Source of the DNA: JBBQFC01 sp038321615
GTDB taxonomy: Bacteria > Bacteroidota > Bacteroidia > Flavobacteriales_D > Cryomorphaceae
Assembly (NCBI GenBank): GCA_038321615.1
Contig: JBBQFC010000044.1
Coordinates: 1 to 27,919, forward strand
Direction of reading: 5' to 3'
Length of the DNA stretch: 27,919 nt
Positions within the stretch are counted from its first letter, which is position 1; each line of letters starts with the position of its first letter. Of this stretch, positions 15,541 through 24,318 are shown in pieces. A program made the position numbers and the translations under genes. The notes below the pieces were generated by a model that was given only the letters and a program-made list of their open reading frames with translations, was not told the origin of the DNA and ran no database searches.

Positions 15541-17472
15541 TTATTTTCGCTTTTTGCGAAACGACTTTTCCATGGGAGTGAATGGCTTCTTTACTCCACG
15601 CCCTTTATCTTCTGTGCTGTAAGCCGGTCTTTCGGCACGATCAGGTCTTTCGGCACGGTCAGGTCTTTCGGCACGGTCGTAGCGTTTTTCTGGTCGGCTA
15701 CTTGATCCAATCGGTTTATCGCCAAGTTCTGCCCGCATCATTTTGCTTCCGTACTGAGCACCGTTAAGGCTCATTGCCACGTCGGTAGCATACTTGGTTT
15801 CTACATCGATGGAAGATCCGGAATCGGTTATGTCGATTCGGCCATACTGCACATCCGAGTTGCGAAGCATTTCATTGAGAATCCCCATGAGTTTACCTGG
15901 GTTCATCTTGTCTTTGTACCCGAGATTCACATCCAAACGAGTGAAATTAACTCCATCGTTTCGGTTGGTTTTGTTGGCACTTCGTTTCCTTTCTGGACGG
16001 TCACCACCACCATCGTCTTTGCCAGAGAATCGCTCTCTTTTTCCAGGGCGATCCGATCGGTCGCTTCGATCATTGCGATCACCGCGGTCACTTCGGCTAT
16101 CGCGTTCACGACCTGGCTTTCGGCTGTCATCGCTTCGGCCTGAGCCGATTACGTTAATATCTTGCGAGCCTTCCTTGCCGGCAATGGCTTGCGAAAAAGC
16201 CCATTTTGCAAATTGGGTTATAATCGCTTCGCGATCCATATCTTCAAATCGCTCCATTACTTTTGGCATGATCTCTTTTACGCCTTTGCCCTTGAGCTCA
16301 GCGGCCAGAAATTTATCAATTTGCTTATCTACAGCGCGCATACCTATGTCTTCGAGCGTTGGAACCATTTTTTGTTCCAAGGGTTTACCCGTCATCTTTT
16401 CAATTTCGCGCACTTTGTACCTTTCGCGGGCATGCAAGATCGACATGGCAATACCACTTTTACCAGCTCTACCTGTACGTCCGCTGCGATGTACGTACAC
16501 CTCCGCATCGTCTGGCAGGCTGTAGTTTACTACGTGGCTCAAATCCTCAACATCAATACCACGCGCAGCCACATCGGTTGCTACCAATATGGTGATGTCC
16601 TGTTTGCGGAAGCGCGACATTACTTTATCGCGCTGCTGCTGACTTAGCGAACCATTTAGCGCTTCGGCGGGGAAGCCCATTCCATTTAATTTAGATGCAA
16701 CGGCATTGGTTTCTTCCCGGGTGCGGCAAAAAACCACTCCATAGATTTCTGGATGCAAGGCCAAAATACGGCGCAATGCTTCAAAACGGTCGGCGGCGTG
16801 AACCACATAATACTCGTGCGACACATTTGACGCTCCTTGGTTGCGCTTGCCAGTACTTAGACGAACTGGGTCTGTAATAAATCGCTTTACAATAGATTCT
16901 ACACGGTCGGGCATGGTAGCTGAAAACAACCAGGTAGATTTTTCTTTAGGGGTCATTTTAAAAATACTCTCCAAATCTTCCTTGAAACCCATATTGAGCA
17001 TTTCATCGGCTTCGTCGAGGACAAACACTTTTAAGTCACCGATTTTTAAAAGGCGCCGCGTTAGCATATCGACTACGCGGCCAGGCGTACCCACTACTAT
17101 TTGGGAACCCTTGTTAAGCTGGCGAGCTTGCGTATCGATCGATGCACCTCCGTAAACAGCGGTAACATTTACACCTTTCGTGTAACGAAGGTATTTTTGG
17201 AAATCATCCGTAATCTGAAGGCAGAGCTCACGCGTAGGGCAAAGAACGATAGCTTGCGTGCTGCGGTCGTCTGGGTCGATATGATGGATGAGCGGCAAAC
17301 CAAAGGCAGCCGTCTTACCGGTGCCCGTTTGAGCCAAGGCAACGAGTCCGCTCGGCAAAGAATCGAGCAGGGGGAGAATTTCCGCCTGTATGGGGGTGGG
17401 TGTTTCAAAACCCATTTCTTCAATGGCGCGGAGTATTTCAGGCTTCAAGCCTGATTCAAGAAAACTTTTCAT
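15541..17472 (-). CDS. deaD: DEAD-box ATP-dependent RNA helicase with DbpA-type RNA-binding domain
   Basis: This enzyme unwinds RNA using ATP and is likely to act in ribosome assembly, mRNA turnover or cold adaptation. It is 643 residues. All core motifs are present: Q motif FETPTPIQ (22-29), AQTGTGKT (47-54), PTREL, DEAD (153-156), SAT (184-186), ATDVAARGID and HRSGRTGRAG. A charged linker of S/R/D/G repeats leads to a DbpA-like RNA-binding domain (about 510-585, FTRLDVNLGYKDKMNPGKL onward). The basic tail holds three DRAERP copies and ends KSFRKKRK. An approximately 95-base leader and a -7 match lie upstream. Long leaders are common in cold-shock-regulated helicase genes; this is inference here. 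Confidence 0.95.
   Translation of the reverse strand: MKSFLESGLKPEILRAIEEMGFETPTPIQAEILPLLDSLPSGLVALAQTGTGKTAAFGLPLIHHIDPDDRSTQAIVLCPTRELCLQITDDFQKYLRYTKGVNVTAVYGGASIDTQARQLNKGSQIVVGTPGRVVDMLTRRLLKIGDLKVFVLDEADEMLNMGFKEDLESIFKMTPKEKSTWLFSATMPDRVESIVKRFITDPVRLSTGKRNQGASNVSHEYYVVHAADRFEALRRILALHPEIYGVVFCRTREETNAVASKLNGMGFPAEALNGSLSQQQRDKVMSRFRKQDITILVATDVAARGIDVEDLSHVVNYSLPDDAEVYVHRSGRTGRAGKSGIAMSILHARERYKVREIEKMTGKPLEQKMVPTLEDIGMRAVDKQIDKFLAAELKGKGVKEIMPKVMERFEDMDREAIITQFAKWAFSQAIAGKEGSQDINVIGSGRSDDSRKPGRERDSRSDRGDRNDRSDRSDRPGKRERFSGKDDGGGDRPERKRSANKTNRNDGVNFTRLDVNLGYKDKMNPGKLMGILNEMLRNSDVQYGRIDITDSGSSIDVETKYATDVAMSLNGAQYGSKMMRAELGDKPIGSSSRPEKRYDRAERPDRAERPDRAERPAYSTEDKGRGVKKPFTPMEKSFRKKRK
15626..15679. 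repeat. 3 x 18-bp tandem repeat in deaD
   Basis: Three near-identical copies of GGTCTTTCGGCACGGTCA (one base changed in the first copy and the last base in the third) encode the residues DRAERP repeated in the helicase tail. Copy number could vary between strains because 18-bp units keep the frame. Confidence 0.85.
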
Positions 17473-17568
17473 AATGTGATAAATGTAGCCTGCATGCAGA
17501 TAAGAAATTGATTTTCAACGGTAGGAATGGATGCAGGCGTATGACTCGGGCCGTCGAATTTTAAGGCC

Positions 17569-17577
17569 GCAAAGGTA
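17569..17577 (-). promoter_or_regulatory. -7 element for deaD
   Basis: The minus strand reads TACCTTTGC, a full match to TAnnTTTG plus pyrimidine, and predicts a leader of roughly 90 bases before the ATG at 17472. The -33 region has no clean TTG. Confidence 0.4.
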
Positions 17578-17658
17578 TCGATAATATTTGGTTCTACCAT
17601 GCTTTATGTTCCTTAGCAAAGTTTTCTTCGGCTTTTGAGTGAAACCAGAACTGACGGA

Positions 17659-17689
17659 TTTTTCTACCTCGAGCGATTAATTAACTTTG
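17659..17689 (+). promoter_or_regulatory. likely promoter of the small lipoprotein gene
   Basis: TTT at 17659-17661, a 20-base spacer and TAACTTTG at 17682-17689 closely match the Bacteroidota promoter. It overlaps the in-frame TTG at 17687, which argues for translation starting instead at the ATG at 17711. Confidence 0.45.
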
Positions 17690-17710
17690 GTTTCTACAAA
17701 TCTACTTCGA

Positions 17711-18157
17711 ATGTACAGAGTCCTTTTCTTCCTTTTGTTCGCCGGGTGTCTTTCTTGTCAACAACGCGATGCGCATATAGAAGACTCCTTGAAAAAATTT
17801 GCGCAAGAAGCGGCACTTACTCAACAGATTTTAAGCGATTTGGATGAACAAACCCAAACGCTTCAGAGCTACTATCAAGGAAGTATGTTGGACTCATCGC
17901 TTACTGAGAAAGAGCAAGATAGTCAGCAACGCCGGAAGAAGCTGATAAGTTCGTTTATTACCAAAAAAGAACAGAGCGACAGTGTAGCAGCAGCAGTGTT
18001 GTTTCTGCAAATGGCCTACAAAGATGGATCAATGAAAGACCAAGCTACCCAAGAAAAAATCGATTCGCTCCGAGGCGTACATAACAACCTAAGAGAAGCG
18101 GCAATGCGTTATCCGGATATGCTTGCGCGGATGAAAAGGGAGCTTGGCATACCTTAA
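17711..18157 (+). CDS. small lipoprotein of unknown function, helical
   Basis: A 148-residue protein. The leader MYRVLFFLLFAGC offers a lipobox-like FAGC (phenylalanine at -3 is unusual), with a second cysteine three residues on. The mature part is charged, Q-, K- and E-rich and predicted helical, possibly coiled coil (EDSLKKFAQEAALTQQILSD, then further heptad-like stretches), and ends RMKRELGIP. I do not recognise a named family. The start was moved to the ATG at 17711 because the longer reading would start at a TTG within the promoter and put eight residues before the leader. It is divergent from deaD and convergent with the epimerase gene. Confidence 0.75.
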   Translation: MYRVLFFLLFAGCLSCQQRDAHIEDSLKKFAQEAALTQQILSDLDEQTQTLQSYYQGSMLDSSLTEKEQDSQQRRKKLISSFITKKEQSDSVAAAVLFLQMAYKDGSMKDQATQEKIDSLRGVHNNLREAAMRYPDMLARMKRELGIP

Positions 18158-18177
18158 AAATGTGCAGGCATGGTAAA

Positions 18178-19236
18178 TTATTGCGGGCGTAGATTAATAC
18201 CAATGCCCATCGCACTGCCCATTCGAAAAGACCCAGCATCGTAAATAATCCCTGAAAACGGATCGTTGGCGCTTAGCAAAGGGCCGTCGAGATCGACCCA
18301 ATGGGCTAATGAAGCTAAATGAGCGGCCGCACTTACAGCGCACGACGACTCGGCCATTGCGCCCAAAACAGGGATTTTACCGCTATTTAGAACGGATTTA
18401 AGAATGGTCAAGGCAGGTGAGATTCCACCGCATTTCATCAGTTTCACGTTCATACCATCGAAACACTCCGCGTATTGCTCAAAATCGGCCAGGTTTCGCA
18501 GCGATTCGTCGCCAATAATTGGTAAGCCGACACGCTGTCTGAGCCAATAAACATCGTCTTCTCGACCTACCGGAAAAGGCTGTTCAACAAACTGGCAAGC
18601 AGCTTCTACCAAATCTTCACAAACTCTGGCAGCTCGATCCCGATCTACCCAGCCCTGATTTGCATCGGCACAAAATGTCTTGTCAGACCGTTTTCGGAAA
18701 TTTCTAATCATTTCCGCGTCAGCTGGGTCGCCCAATTTTAACTTTATAAGTGGATAAGAATCGGCGTCAGCCAATTTTTGGATCAACTCCGCTTCGCTCG
18801 AAATACCAATCGTATAAGAAGTAAAAGTGCCATTGGGATCCGGTAATTCTAAAACTTCCCAAATTTGTTTATCGGCTATCTGACCTCGCAAGTCGTTTAT
18901 CGCTATACTTATGGAAGCTCGGGCAGCACAATTCCCGGATCCATGTTGGAGCAATGTTTCGTCGGCCCCACCCAGGTCTTCCGAGAAAAGTCCTTCCCAG
19001 TGGAATGATCGTAAAAAACCCATAACTGAATCTTGGGTTTCTTTGAGATACGGTGGCAACGATGCTTCGCCAAAGGAGGTGAACCCATCGAACTCCAGGC
19101 GCAGCAAAACTAAGTCTGTATAGGTGCGCACACCCATGGCCAACCTAAAGGGATATTTGAAATTTAATCGATACGGCGCAGCATAAACCGCGATCCCGGT
19201 GCGCTTAAAAAGCAGGGTTTCATCAGTGTTTTTCAC
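18178..19236 (-). CDS. dipeptide epimerase (L-Ala-D/L-Glu type), enolase superfamily
   Basis: Likely epimerises Ala-Glu from murein breakdown so that peptidases can use it. It is 352 residues with a capping domain (about 10-130) and a TIM barrel. Active-site residues are in family order: K165-x-K167 (LIKLKLG), D191 in DANQG, E218 in VEQP, D243 in GDES and K268 in KLMKCGG. The DLD motif (D315, D317) near the C-terminal end matches the DxD that grips the substrate amino group in Ala-Glu epimerases, so dipeptide activity is more likely than muconate or o-succinylbenzoate chemistry. The start is GTG at 19236. It is the last gene of a tight three-gene run (25 bp after its neighbour). Exact substrate is inferred. 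Confidence 0.88.
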   Translation of the reverse strand: MKNTDETLLFKRTGIAVYAAPYRLNFKYPFRLAMGVRTYTDLVLLRLEFDGFTSFGEASLPPYLKETQDSVMGFLRSFHWEGLFSEDLGGADETLLQHGSGNCAARASISIAINDLRGQIADKQIWEVLELPDPNGTFTSYTIGISSEAELIQKLADADSYPLIKLKLGDPADAEMIRNFRKRSDKTFCADANQGWVDRDRAARVCEDLVEAACQFVEQPFPVGREDDVYWLRQRVGLPIIGDESLRNLADFEQYAECFDGMNVKLMKCGGISPALTILKSVLNSGKIPVLGAMAESSCAVSAAAHLASLAHWVDLDGPLLSANDPFSGIIYDAGSFRMGSAMGIGINLRPQ

Positions 19237-19261
19237 ACGCCAAAAGTAGCGATCAAACCAC

Positions 19262-20158
19262 TTAGAATCGCCTTACTGCTCTAATTCGATAGAGGGTATC
19301 TTTAAAATTGGTGTTGGCGATACCCGACGACATTTGGATATACCACGCGAACGTGCTACCGATCTCAGTAGAACTCCAATAGCCCGAATCGAGATCTTCA
19401 TTCAATCCAATGGTGGTATCTACATTGTCGTTAAGTAAAATATTGTTGATTACCAGCGCTGCTTTGCTTATATCGTTTAGCTCCCAGATGGCCGGCAAGT
19501 ACCAATCATCAAAAGTTTCGCCTGTACCAGGATTCTCATAACTGTACGTTTCACACAACTCGCCGGCTTCGTTGGAACCCATATTTTGCTGGCCATTGCT
19601 GGAACTATTCGATGCGGTAATTTCATATTGCGACGACCATGGCATACTTCCTCCAATATTTGAAAGCGATGCAACCAGGCCATGCTCGATGCCATCGGCG
19701 CCGCGCCAAAGCGAAAATATAATTCCACCATGGGCCAGGTCACCTATGCGGTATTGAGGTGAATTTGATGCATGCAAAGCATACGGCACGCTCAGCATTT
19801 GTGTGACTCCGTTGATGGTGTAATTCGTCCCCCCTTCTGGATCAATTTCTGATTCTAAAAAATATGTTCCAAGACCCCAGTCAATAGCTGCAAAGACACC
19901 GTTTAAAATTGTCCCATCCCCTACTTCGAGACTTCCAGCCCCGTTGGAATTTGTGGAAACGGTGTGCAGCTCAGAAAAAACGGTTGTGCCGCTTTCGGAG
20001 CCTATTCTGACTGAAATTCTAACCCCTATAGATTGATTGGTAATTAAAGTACCGCCTGGGTCGCGCACAACAAACTGATAACTCATTTTTTGCGGAGCTT
20101 GAGCAAGCGAAAGTTGCCCTACAAAAGTTAAAAATACAATGGTCAAGATTGGTTTCAT
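19262..20158 (-). CDS. secreted DUF1566-type (Lcl C-terminal-like) protein
   Basis: A 298-residue protein with a signal peptide (1-19, QLSLAQ). The N-terminal half has the pattern common in Bacteroidota surface proteins, KMSYQFVVRDPGGTLITNQS followed by isolated beta strands and MLSVPYALHA. The C-terminal half (about 140-298) matches DUF1566-type domains: IGDLAHGGIIF, then DDWYLPAIWELNDI, YWSSTEIGSTFAWYIQM and the end YRIRAVRRF. Proteins of this kind are surface-exposed or fibre-like; no enzyme activity is known to me. It starts 14 bp after a T9SS-tagged gene and probably shares its transcript. It has no sorting tag of its own. Confidence 0.8.
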   Translation of the reverse strand: MKPILTIVFLTFVGQLSLAQAPQKMSYQFVVRDPGGTLITNQSIGVRISVRIGSESGTTVFSELHTVSTNSNGAGSLEVGDGTILNGVFAAIDWGLGTYFLESEIDPEGGTNYTINGVTQMLSVPYALHASNSPQYRIGDLAHGGIIFSLWRGADGIEHGLVASLSNIGGSMPWSSQYEITASNSSSNGQQNMGSNEAGELCETYSYENPGTGETFDDWYLPAIWELNDISKAALVINNILLNDNVDTTIGLNEDLDSGYWSSTEIGSTFAWYIQMSSGIANTNFKDTLYRIRAVRRF

Positions 20159-20172
20159 GAATTACTGAGCTT

Positions 20173-20643
20173 CTAATTTTGTTTGACTATTTTGAAAGTA
20201 TGGGAGTAACCCATGCTTTCGACGACCGACAAAAAGTACAAACCGGATGGTAAATCGGTCAGATCGATCGCGTTGGTGGCAATGAAATCAGATTTGAGAA
20301 TTTTACCGTTTACGTCGCGAAGGACCACAAGCGGCTGCACGGCAAATTGGTGCTCGATGATGAGTGATCCCAATGTGGGATTTGGATAGACCGTAATGTT
20401 CGGCTTATCGTTCTGATCGGCGGTAAGGACTGTGATCTCAAATGCTTGTTGCACCCCTTGAGAGAAGTCCCATTCATCGGAGTTGTATTGCGAATAAACC
20501 AATTGTCCACCAGAAAAGCTGATAGAGCCTCCGCTGCCAGAATGATCGCTCCCAAGGGAAGTCAACGCACTTTGAGAGAAACAGGAAATCGAATAAAATC
20601 CTGCGATGCATCCCAAAAAGATGCGCAAAATAGTTTGGTACAT
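20173..20643 (-). CDS. small T9SS-sorted surface protein
   Basis: 156 residues from ATG at 20643; an upstream extension to 20778 would put 45 residues before an obvious signal peptide (MYQTILRIFLGCIAGFYSIS, cleavage near CFSQS), so it was rejected. A short mature domain contains GSGGSISFSGGQLVYSQY and SQGVQQAFEI, a pattern seen in many small Bacteroidota secreted proteins. The last 80 residues are a type A sorting domain beginning ITVYPNPTLG with DLPSGLYFLSV and ending HTFKIVKQN. It is the first gene of the three-gene run with the DUF1566 and epimerase genes. Function unknown. Confidence 0.82.
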   Translation of the reverse strand: MYQTILRIFLGCIAGFYSISCFSQSALTSLGSDHSGSGGSISFSGGQLVYSQYNSDEWDFSQGVQQAFEITVLTADQNDKPNITVYPNPTLGSLIIEHQFAVQPLVVLRDVNGKILKSDFIATNAIDLTDLPSGLYFLSVVESMGYSHTFKIVKQN

Positions 20644-21266
20644 GGTTAAAACTTGATGCTGAAAATACCTCGAAAGATCGAGATTGTCAAGTTTTACAAA
20701 AAGATAATGTAATGATACGCGTGGGTTTACAAAAAAGATTTTTGCACTATGCCAGCATTTTTGACATTTCACTTCCAATTCAATCAGGCCCTATCTTACG
20801 ATTTTCGGGTCATCAATTTCTTGGAACTGGAAGGAAAAAATTACTGCGAATGCACTGTAAAATAGATGCTGAAAAAAGGGTATAAACCAACGATTGGGAT
20901 TATTCATCTCATTGGTGTTTCTCCATCAATAAGGGGCGAACGGCACCGTGACCAAGGAAGCGACGGTGGCTAATAAAGCTTTAAACCTAATAGGCCCAAG
21001 GAAAGGTTGATCAACGGATTAGCATGAAAAGTTAAAAAAGACGTGTTTGAAATAGATTCAGTTGTCCAAAAATTTGTCATTTGATTGGATATTGTGTGGG
21101 AGCGCATTGGAGTTAATATGGCGCAACTTTAGAGGAGCATTGGGTCAAGCATGAACAGGTAGCGGGTAGAGATGGAAAAGAAAAGACTGTATTACCTTGG
21201 CAATATGGAGGAAACGCACCATCTCTCCGAACGGAATTTATAAGCCATAGAGTTTATCGCTTCCCA
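20644..21266. other. gene-free spacer of 623 bp
   Basis: No open frame with a family-like sequence or a sensible start was seen on either strand. Short stretches stay open for about 40 codons on the plus strand near 21148-21270 but end without a gene structure. I see no convincing terminator, tRNA or repeat; it could be decayed sequence or hold regulatory sites for the flanking minus-strand genes. Confidence 0.5.
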
Positions 21267-21743
21267 TTAATTGTCCAGCCAACGCGGGGTGAAGCCTTTT
21301 TCGCTTATCATCTCCATTTCCGAAAGCGGTATAGCGACGTAGCTATTTTCGGCTCTGGACCAAAGTACCACCAGTTTATCTTCTGTGCTATCTGTAAGAT
21401 CAATATCAATAATGAATTTTTGTTTTGGAACAATACCATCGGGTGCTGCTCCGCGGATGAAAATCTCTTTTTCAACATTTCCATCGGTAAATTTGATGGT
21501 ATAGTTATAGTCTTTCGACATATCCCAAGGTAAGGAGTATTTCGTCTGTCGCACGGTCTCTCCATCCATCGTTGTTTTCGGTTTCGGATCGAGATACAAG
21601 AAGTTGTTCTTATTTAACCCTTCAACTTTGAATGATGCTCTCACAGGGCCATCGCTGTAGACGGTGCCATATAACTTTAGCTGCGCCCAAAGGCCAGTAG
21701 AGCCGATTAAAAGGAAAGCGAGAATGAGTAAAGGTTTTCTCAT
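21267..21743 (-). CDS. secreted protein of unknown function
   Basis: 158 residues with a clean signal peptide (MRKPLLILAFLLIGSTGLWA, cleavage before QLKLYG). The mature part looks all-beta: GTVYSDGPVRASFKVEGL, a DYNYTIKFTDG strand pair and IIDIDLTDSTEDKLVVLW, ending GFTPRWLDN. No named family was recognised. There are no cysteines or catalytic-looking motifs. It stands alone, with 150 bp to the next gene, on the same strand as a lipoprotein gene upstream. Confidence 0.75.
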   Translation of the reverse strand: MRKPLLILAFLLIGSTGLWAQLKLYGTVYSDGPVRASFKVEGLNKNNFLYLDPKPKTTMDGETVRQTKYSLPWDMSKDYNYTIKFTDGNVEKEIFIRGAAPDGIVPKQKFIIDIDLTDSTEDKLVVLWSRAENSYVAIPLSEMEMISEKGFTPRWLDN

Positions 21744-21892
21744 GTTTTAGTTTGGGTTAAACGTACCAAATGGTCGTCCAAGGTGCTATTTTTCGGTCAA
21801 TAATGCTAATACTTAACTAATTATTTTTCAACTAAAAGCTGTTTCAATTTTCTGAAAATCACCGCCAACAATCACAATCGGCACATTTCAAT

Positions 21893-22684
21893 TTAATTAG
21901 GGTATATTGATTTCTTTAAGCCAAGTGGGAATTCAAAATTCTCTTTGGAGAAAGAAATACCTGAAATCTCCGCATATCCCAGCTCATCAGTTAATCCATC
22001 TCCTGCTCTCCACGCATAAAAATCCCAACGTTTTGCAAGTGGAATGGCATTAGTTCGCTCGTACTTAGAATAAGTAATGGCGTGGGGGTCTGCCTCGGCT
22101 TCTACCCGGTTACTTCCAGCAGTAACGATATAAGCAGCCGCATGGAGAAGATTGGACTCGGGATCGGCATAAACTACATACCAGTCGTCGGGCGCATCGC
22201 CCGTACCTGGTGCAAATTCCAATTTTTCGACCTTGTATCTCTTTCCATTCAATTCTGAATTTGTGTAATCGACCCAGCGTGTGCCTGGATCTTGTAGTTT
22301 GTAGGGAAACAGAAAAAAGTAAGACCAGGTGAATGCGGCAAAACGCGCTTTTTCAGGGTTTTGATAGTCAACGGAAGTGAAGACGTCGGTTCCGTCAAAG
22401 GCCAAAAAAGTGCTATCCGCCAGCGCGAAGAATCCCATAGAGCCATTGGTGGCAAGGGTGACATCTGCATTTAATCGCTCCGTTCCTCCAAAATAAAGTT
22501 GAATGTGAAATCTAACTATTTCGAATGATTTGAAGAGTTCAGCATTATGAGCAGCACTGACTTTACTGGCAAAACTAGTGTCGACTGTTGAGAATTTCGT
22601 CCCAGATTGCTCATAAACGGGCGTGGAATCACTGGAACAGGAAAAAATAAGGAGGGCAAGAACAATGGGTAAAAGTCTGAGCAT
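21893..22684 (-). CDS. lipoprotein resembling DUF6503
   Basis: 263 residues. Lipoprotein signal peptide MLRLLPIVLALLIFSC with C16 followed by SSDSTP, typical of Bacteroidota outer-membrane export. The body has FEIVRFHIQLYF, a FTWSYFFLFPYKLQDPGTRW segment and GTGDAPDDWYVVYADPESNL, which I associate with the DUF6503 family of putative periplasmic lipoproteins with a LolA/LppX-like beta half-barrel. That assignment is from memory and moderate. Role unknown; possibly binding a hydrophobic ligand. Confidence 0.78.
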   Translation of the reverse strand: MLRLLPIVLALLIFSCSSDSTPVYEQSGTKFSTVDTSFASKVSAAHNAELFKSFEIVRFHIQLYFGGTERLNADVTLATNGSMGFFALADSTFLAFDGTDVFTSVDYQNPEKARFAAFTWSYFFLFPYKLQDPGTRWVDYTNSELNGKRYKVEKLEFAPGTGDAPDDWYVVYADPESNLLHAAAYIVTAGSNRVEAEADPHAITYSKYERTNAIPLAKRWDFYAWRAGDGLTDELGYAEISGISFSKENFEFPLGLKKSIYPN

Positions 22685-22791
22685 GGGTTTGACCGGTCAA
22701 TGAATCTCAAATCTCTTAAAATAAGGTAGTGGAAGCAAATGTATTCGACCTAGTGCATTAAATCTTCGATGAGAATTATCAGCGAATCATC

Positions 22792-23205
22792 TTAATAGAG
22801 CAACATCACTTCGACGGTGCTGGGCACAGACTCATTGCAAGATTCAAGCAATTTAATGGCATCCTTTACTTCGTTCTCCGCTTGCTTTGCCTTCCTGTTA
22901 GTATTCTCCCATTTATCGGCTTTATGGCCTTTTTTCGCCTTCGAGATAGCATCTTCAATAATCTTCGCCGCGCCTTCACAACAACACTTTTCAGCTTGTT
23001 GAGCGGCAGTTTTATTGAGCTTCGTCGCTTTTTTCACATCCGACTGCGTTTTATCCCATGTCGTAGCCGAATCCGGCTGACTTGCATATTTTCTCGAATC
23101 TGCCATTGTCTTTAGCGCATCAGCGCAAGGAGCATCCTTGTCGGGTTTGCCCGAAACAGTCAATACGGCGAAGATCGGAAGAAGAAATACTACCTTTTTC
23201 TTAAC
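22792..23205 (-). CDS. small exported cysteine-containing helical protein lacking a normal start codon
   Basis: The mature part is lysine- and alanine-rich and helical, with CADALKTMADSRKYAS, a cluster EKCCCEGAAKII and a later LLESCNES. Just upstream, in frame, VKKKVVFLLPIFAVLTVSG reads as a signal peptide, but its first codon is GTT at 23203-23205 and a TAA stop lies two codons further back. The only standard starts inside are TTG at 23161-23163, which would cut the signal peptide, so no good start exists. Either a rare start is used, the start was lost by mutation, or the sequence has an error there. No family recognised. Confidence 0.5.
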   Translation of the reverse strand, partial: VKKKVVFLLPIFAVLTVSGKPDKDAPCADALKTMADSRKYASQPDSATTWDKTQSDVKKATKLNKTAAQQAEKCCCEGAAKIIEDAISKAKKGHKADKWENTNRKAKQAENEVKDAIKLLESCNESVPSTVEVMLLY

Positions 23206-23321
23206 TTCTTATGTGGATTGATGATTAGAAGCTTCAATTTAAAAAGACGCAGGCGTGCACGGACAAGATATCCCTAATTGATGTATCAAATTTGTACTTT
23301 TCACCGATAAAATATTTATCC

Positions 23322-24212
23322 ATGAAATGGCAAGGAAGGCGGCAAAGCAGTAATATAGAAGACCGACGGGGGCGCAGCTCTGTAGGCGGCGGTATGGGTA
23401 TGAACCCTATGATGCTCGGATTGCTCTTTCGTTTTCTCTTTTCGAAAAAGGGCTTGATTGTAGTGGCGTTAGCCATTGGTTTAATGTGGATTACGGGCAC
23501 GAATCCGCTCGAATTACTCGGGCAATTTACGGGCGGTACACCTTCGGCGGCATCTGGAAATTACACTCCTACCGCGGCCGAAGCAGAGCTAGCCGAGTTT
23601 AGTGCCACTGTGCTTGCCGATACGGAAGACGTATGGAACCAACTTGTGCAAGATTATCGGGAGCCAACTATGGTGTTATTCTCAGGCTCCGTGTCGTCCG
23701 CTTGTGGCATGGCTTCGAGCGCCACCGGGCCCTTTTATTGTCCCGCTGATGAGAAGGTATACTTAGACCTGAGTTTCTTCAGCGAAATGGAGCGAAAGCT
23801 TAACGCCCCGGGCGATTTTGCCCAAGCCTACGTGATTGCACACGAAATAGGCCACCATGTGCAGAAGATTATGGGTATTACCACCAAAGTGCACAACCTG
23901 CGCGGGCAAGTAAGCGAAAAAGAATACAATCAATATTCTGTAAGGCTGGAGCTTCAGGCTGATTTCTTCGCCGGAGTTTGGGCGCATCACAGCCAGCGCA
24001 TGAACAGTTTTATGGAAAGCGGTGATCTCCAAGAAGCTATGAACGCCGCGAATGCGATAGGCGACGACCGTTTGCAAAAGCAGTCTACCGGTCGGGTAGT
24101 ACCCGATTCGTTTACGCACGGCTCCTCTGCTCAGCGAATGAAGTGGTTTAAGAAAGGGTTCGATACCGGAGACCTTAATCAGGGTGATACCTTTAATACC
24201 AGCGATTTGTAA
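23322..24212 (+). CDS. ypfJ: neutral zinc metallopeptidase, YpfJ family
   Basis: A membrane-bound metallopeptidase of 296 residues from ATG at 23322; a TTG ten codons earlier adds an unlikely head. The N-terminus (KWQGRRQSSNIEDRRG, then a GGGMGMNP stretch) matches the YpfJ family, and one membrane helix (about 44-60, GLIVVALAIGLMWITG) follows. The zinc site is HEIGHHVQ with the two histidines and the glutamate; a later conserved stretch, RLELQADFFAGVWAHH, supplies the third ligand. VFSG-like text and CGMASSATGPFYCPAD with two cysteines are also family hallmarks. Substrate unknown. It is upstream of the small-protein gene. Confidence 0.93.
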   Translation: MKWQGRRQSSNIEDRRGRSSVGGGMGMNPMMLGLLFRFLFSKKGLIVVALAIGLMWITGTNPLELLGQFTGGTPSAASGNYTPTAAEAELAEFSATVLADTEDVWNQLVQDYREPTMVLFSGSVSSACGMASSATGPFYCPADEKVYLDLSFFSEMERKLNAPGDFAQAYVIAHEIGHHVQKIMGITTKVHNLRGQVSEKEYNQYSVRLELQADFFAGVWAHHSQRMNSFMESGDLQEAMNAANAIGDDRLQKQSTGRVVPDSFTHGSSAQRMKWFKKGFDTGDLNQGDTFNTSDL

Positions 24213-24225
24213 CGATTTATGCTTT

Positions 24226-24257
24226 GTTTGTTGATAAACAAACGGTTCTTCAATTTG
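24226..24257 (+). promoter_or_regulatory. hairpin and possible promoter before the small-protein gene
   Basis: GTTTGTT and AACAAAC form a 7-bp stem with loop GATA (24226-24243). Overlapping it, TTG at 24228-24230, a 19-base spacer and TCAATTTG at 24250-24257 match the Bacteroidota promoter except for one base. The small gene begins about 60 bases on. The hairpin may instead end the peptidase transcript. Confidence 0.3.
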
Positions 24258-24318
24258 CTAATTTCTGTGATGATCTGTACATTACCGTTTGGTTTTTCAC
24301 TCCTTAAAACAAGAAAAT

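Noticed and set aside
15794..16525. 243-residue plus-strand open frame rich in serine, arginine and leucine
   Set aside because: It is the antisense shadow of the helicase linker and core.
21148..21270. Stop-free plus-strand stretch reading QVAGRDGKEKTVLPWQYGG
   Set aside because: It has no start, is only about 40 codons and runs into the opposite-strand gene; no family was recognised.
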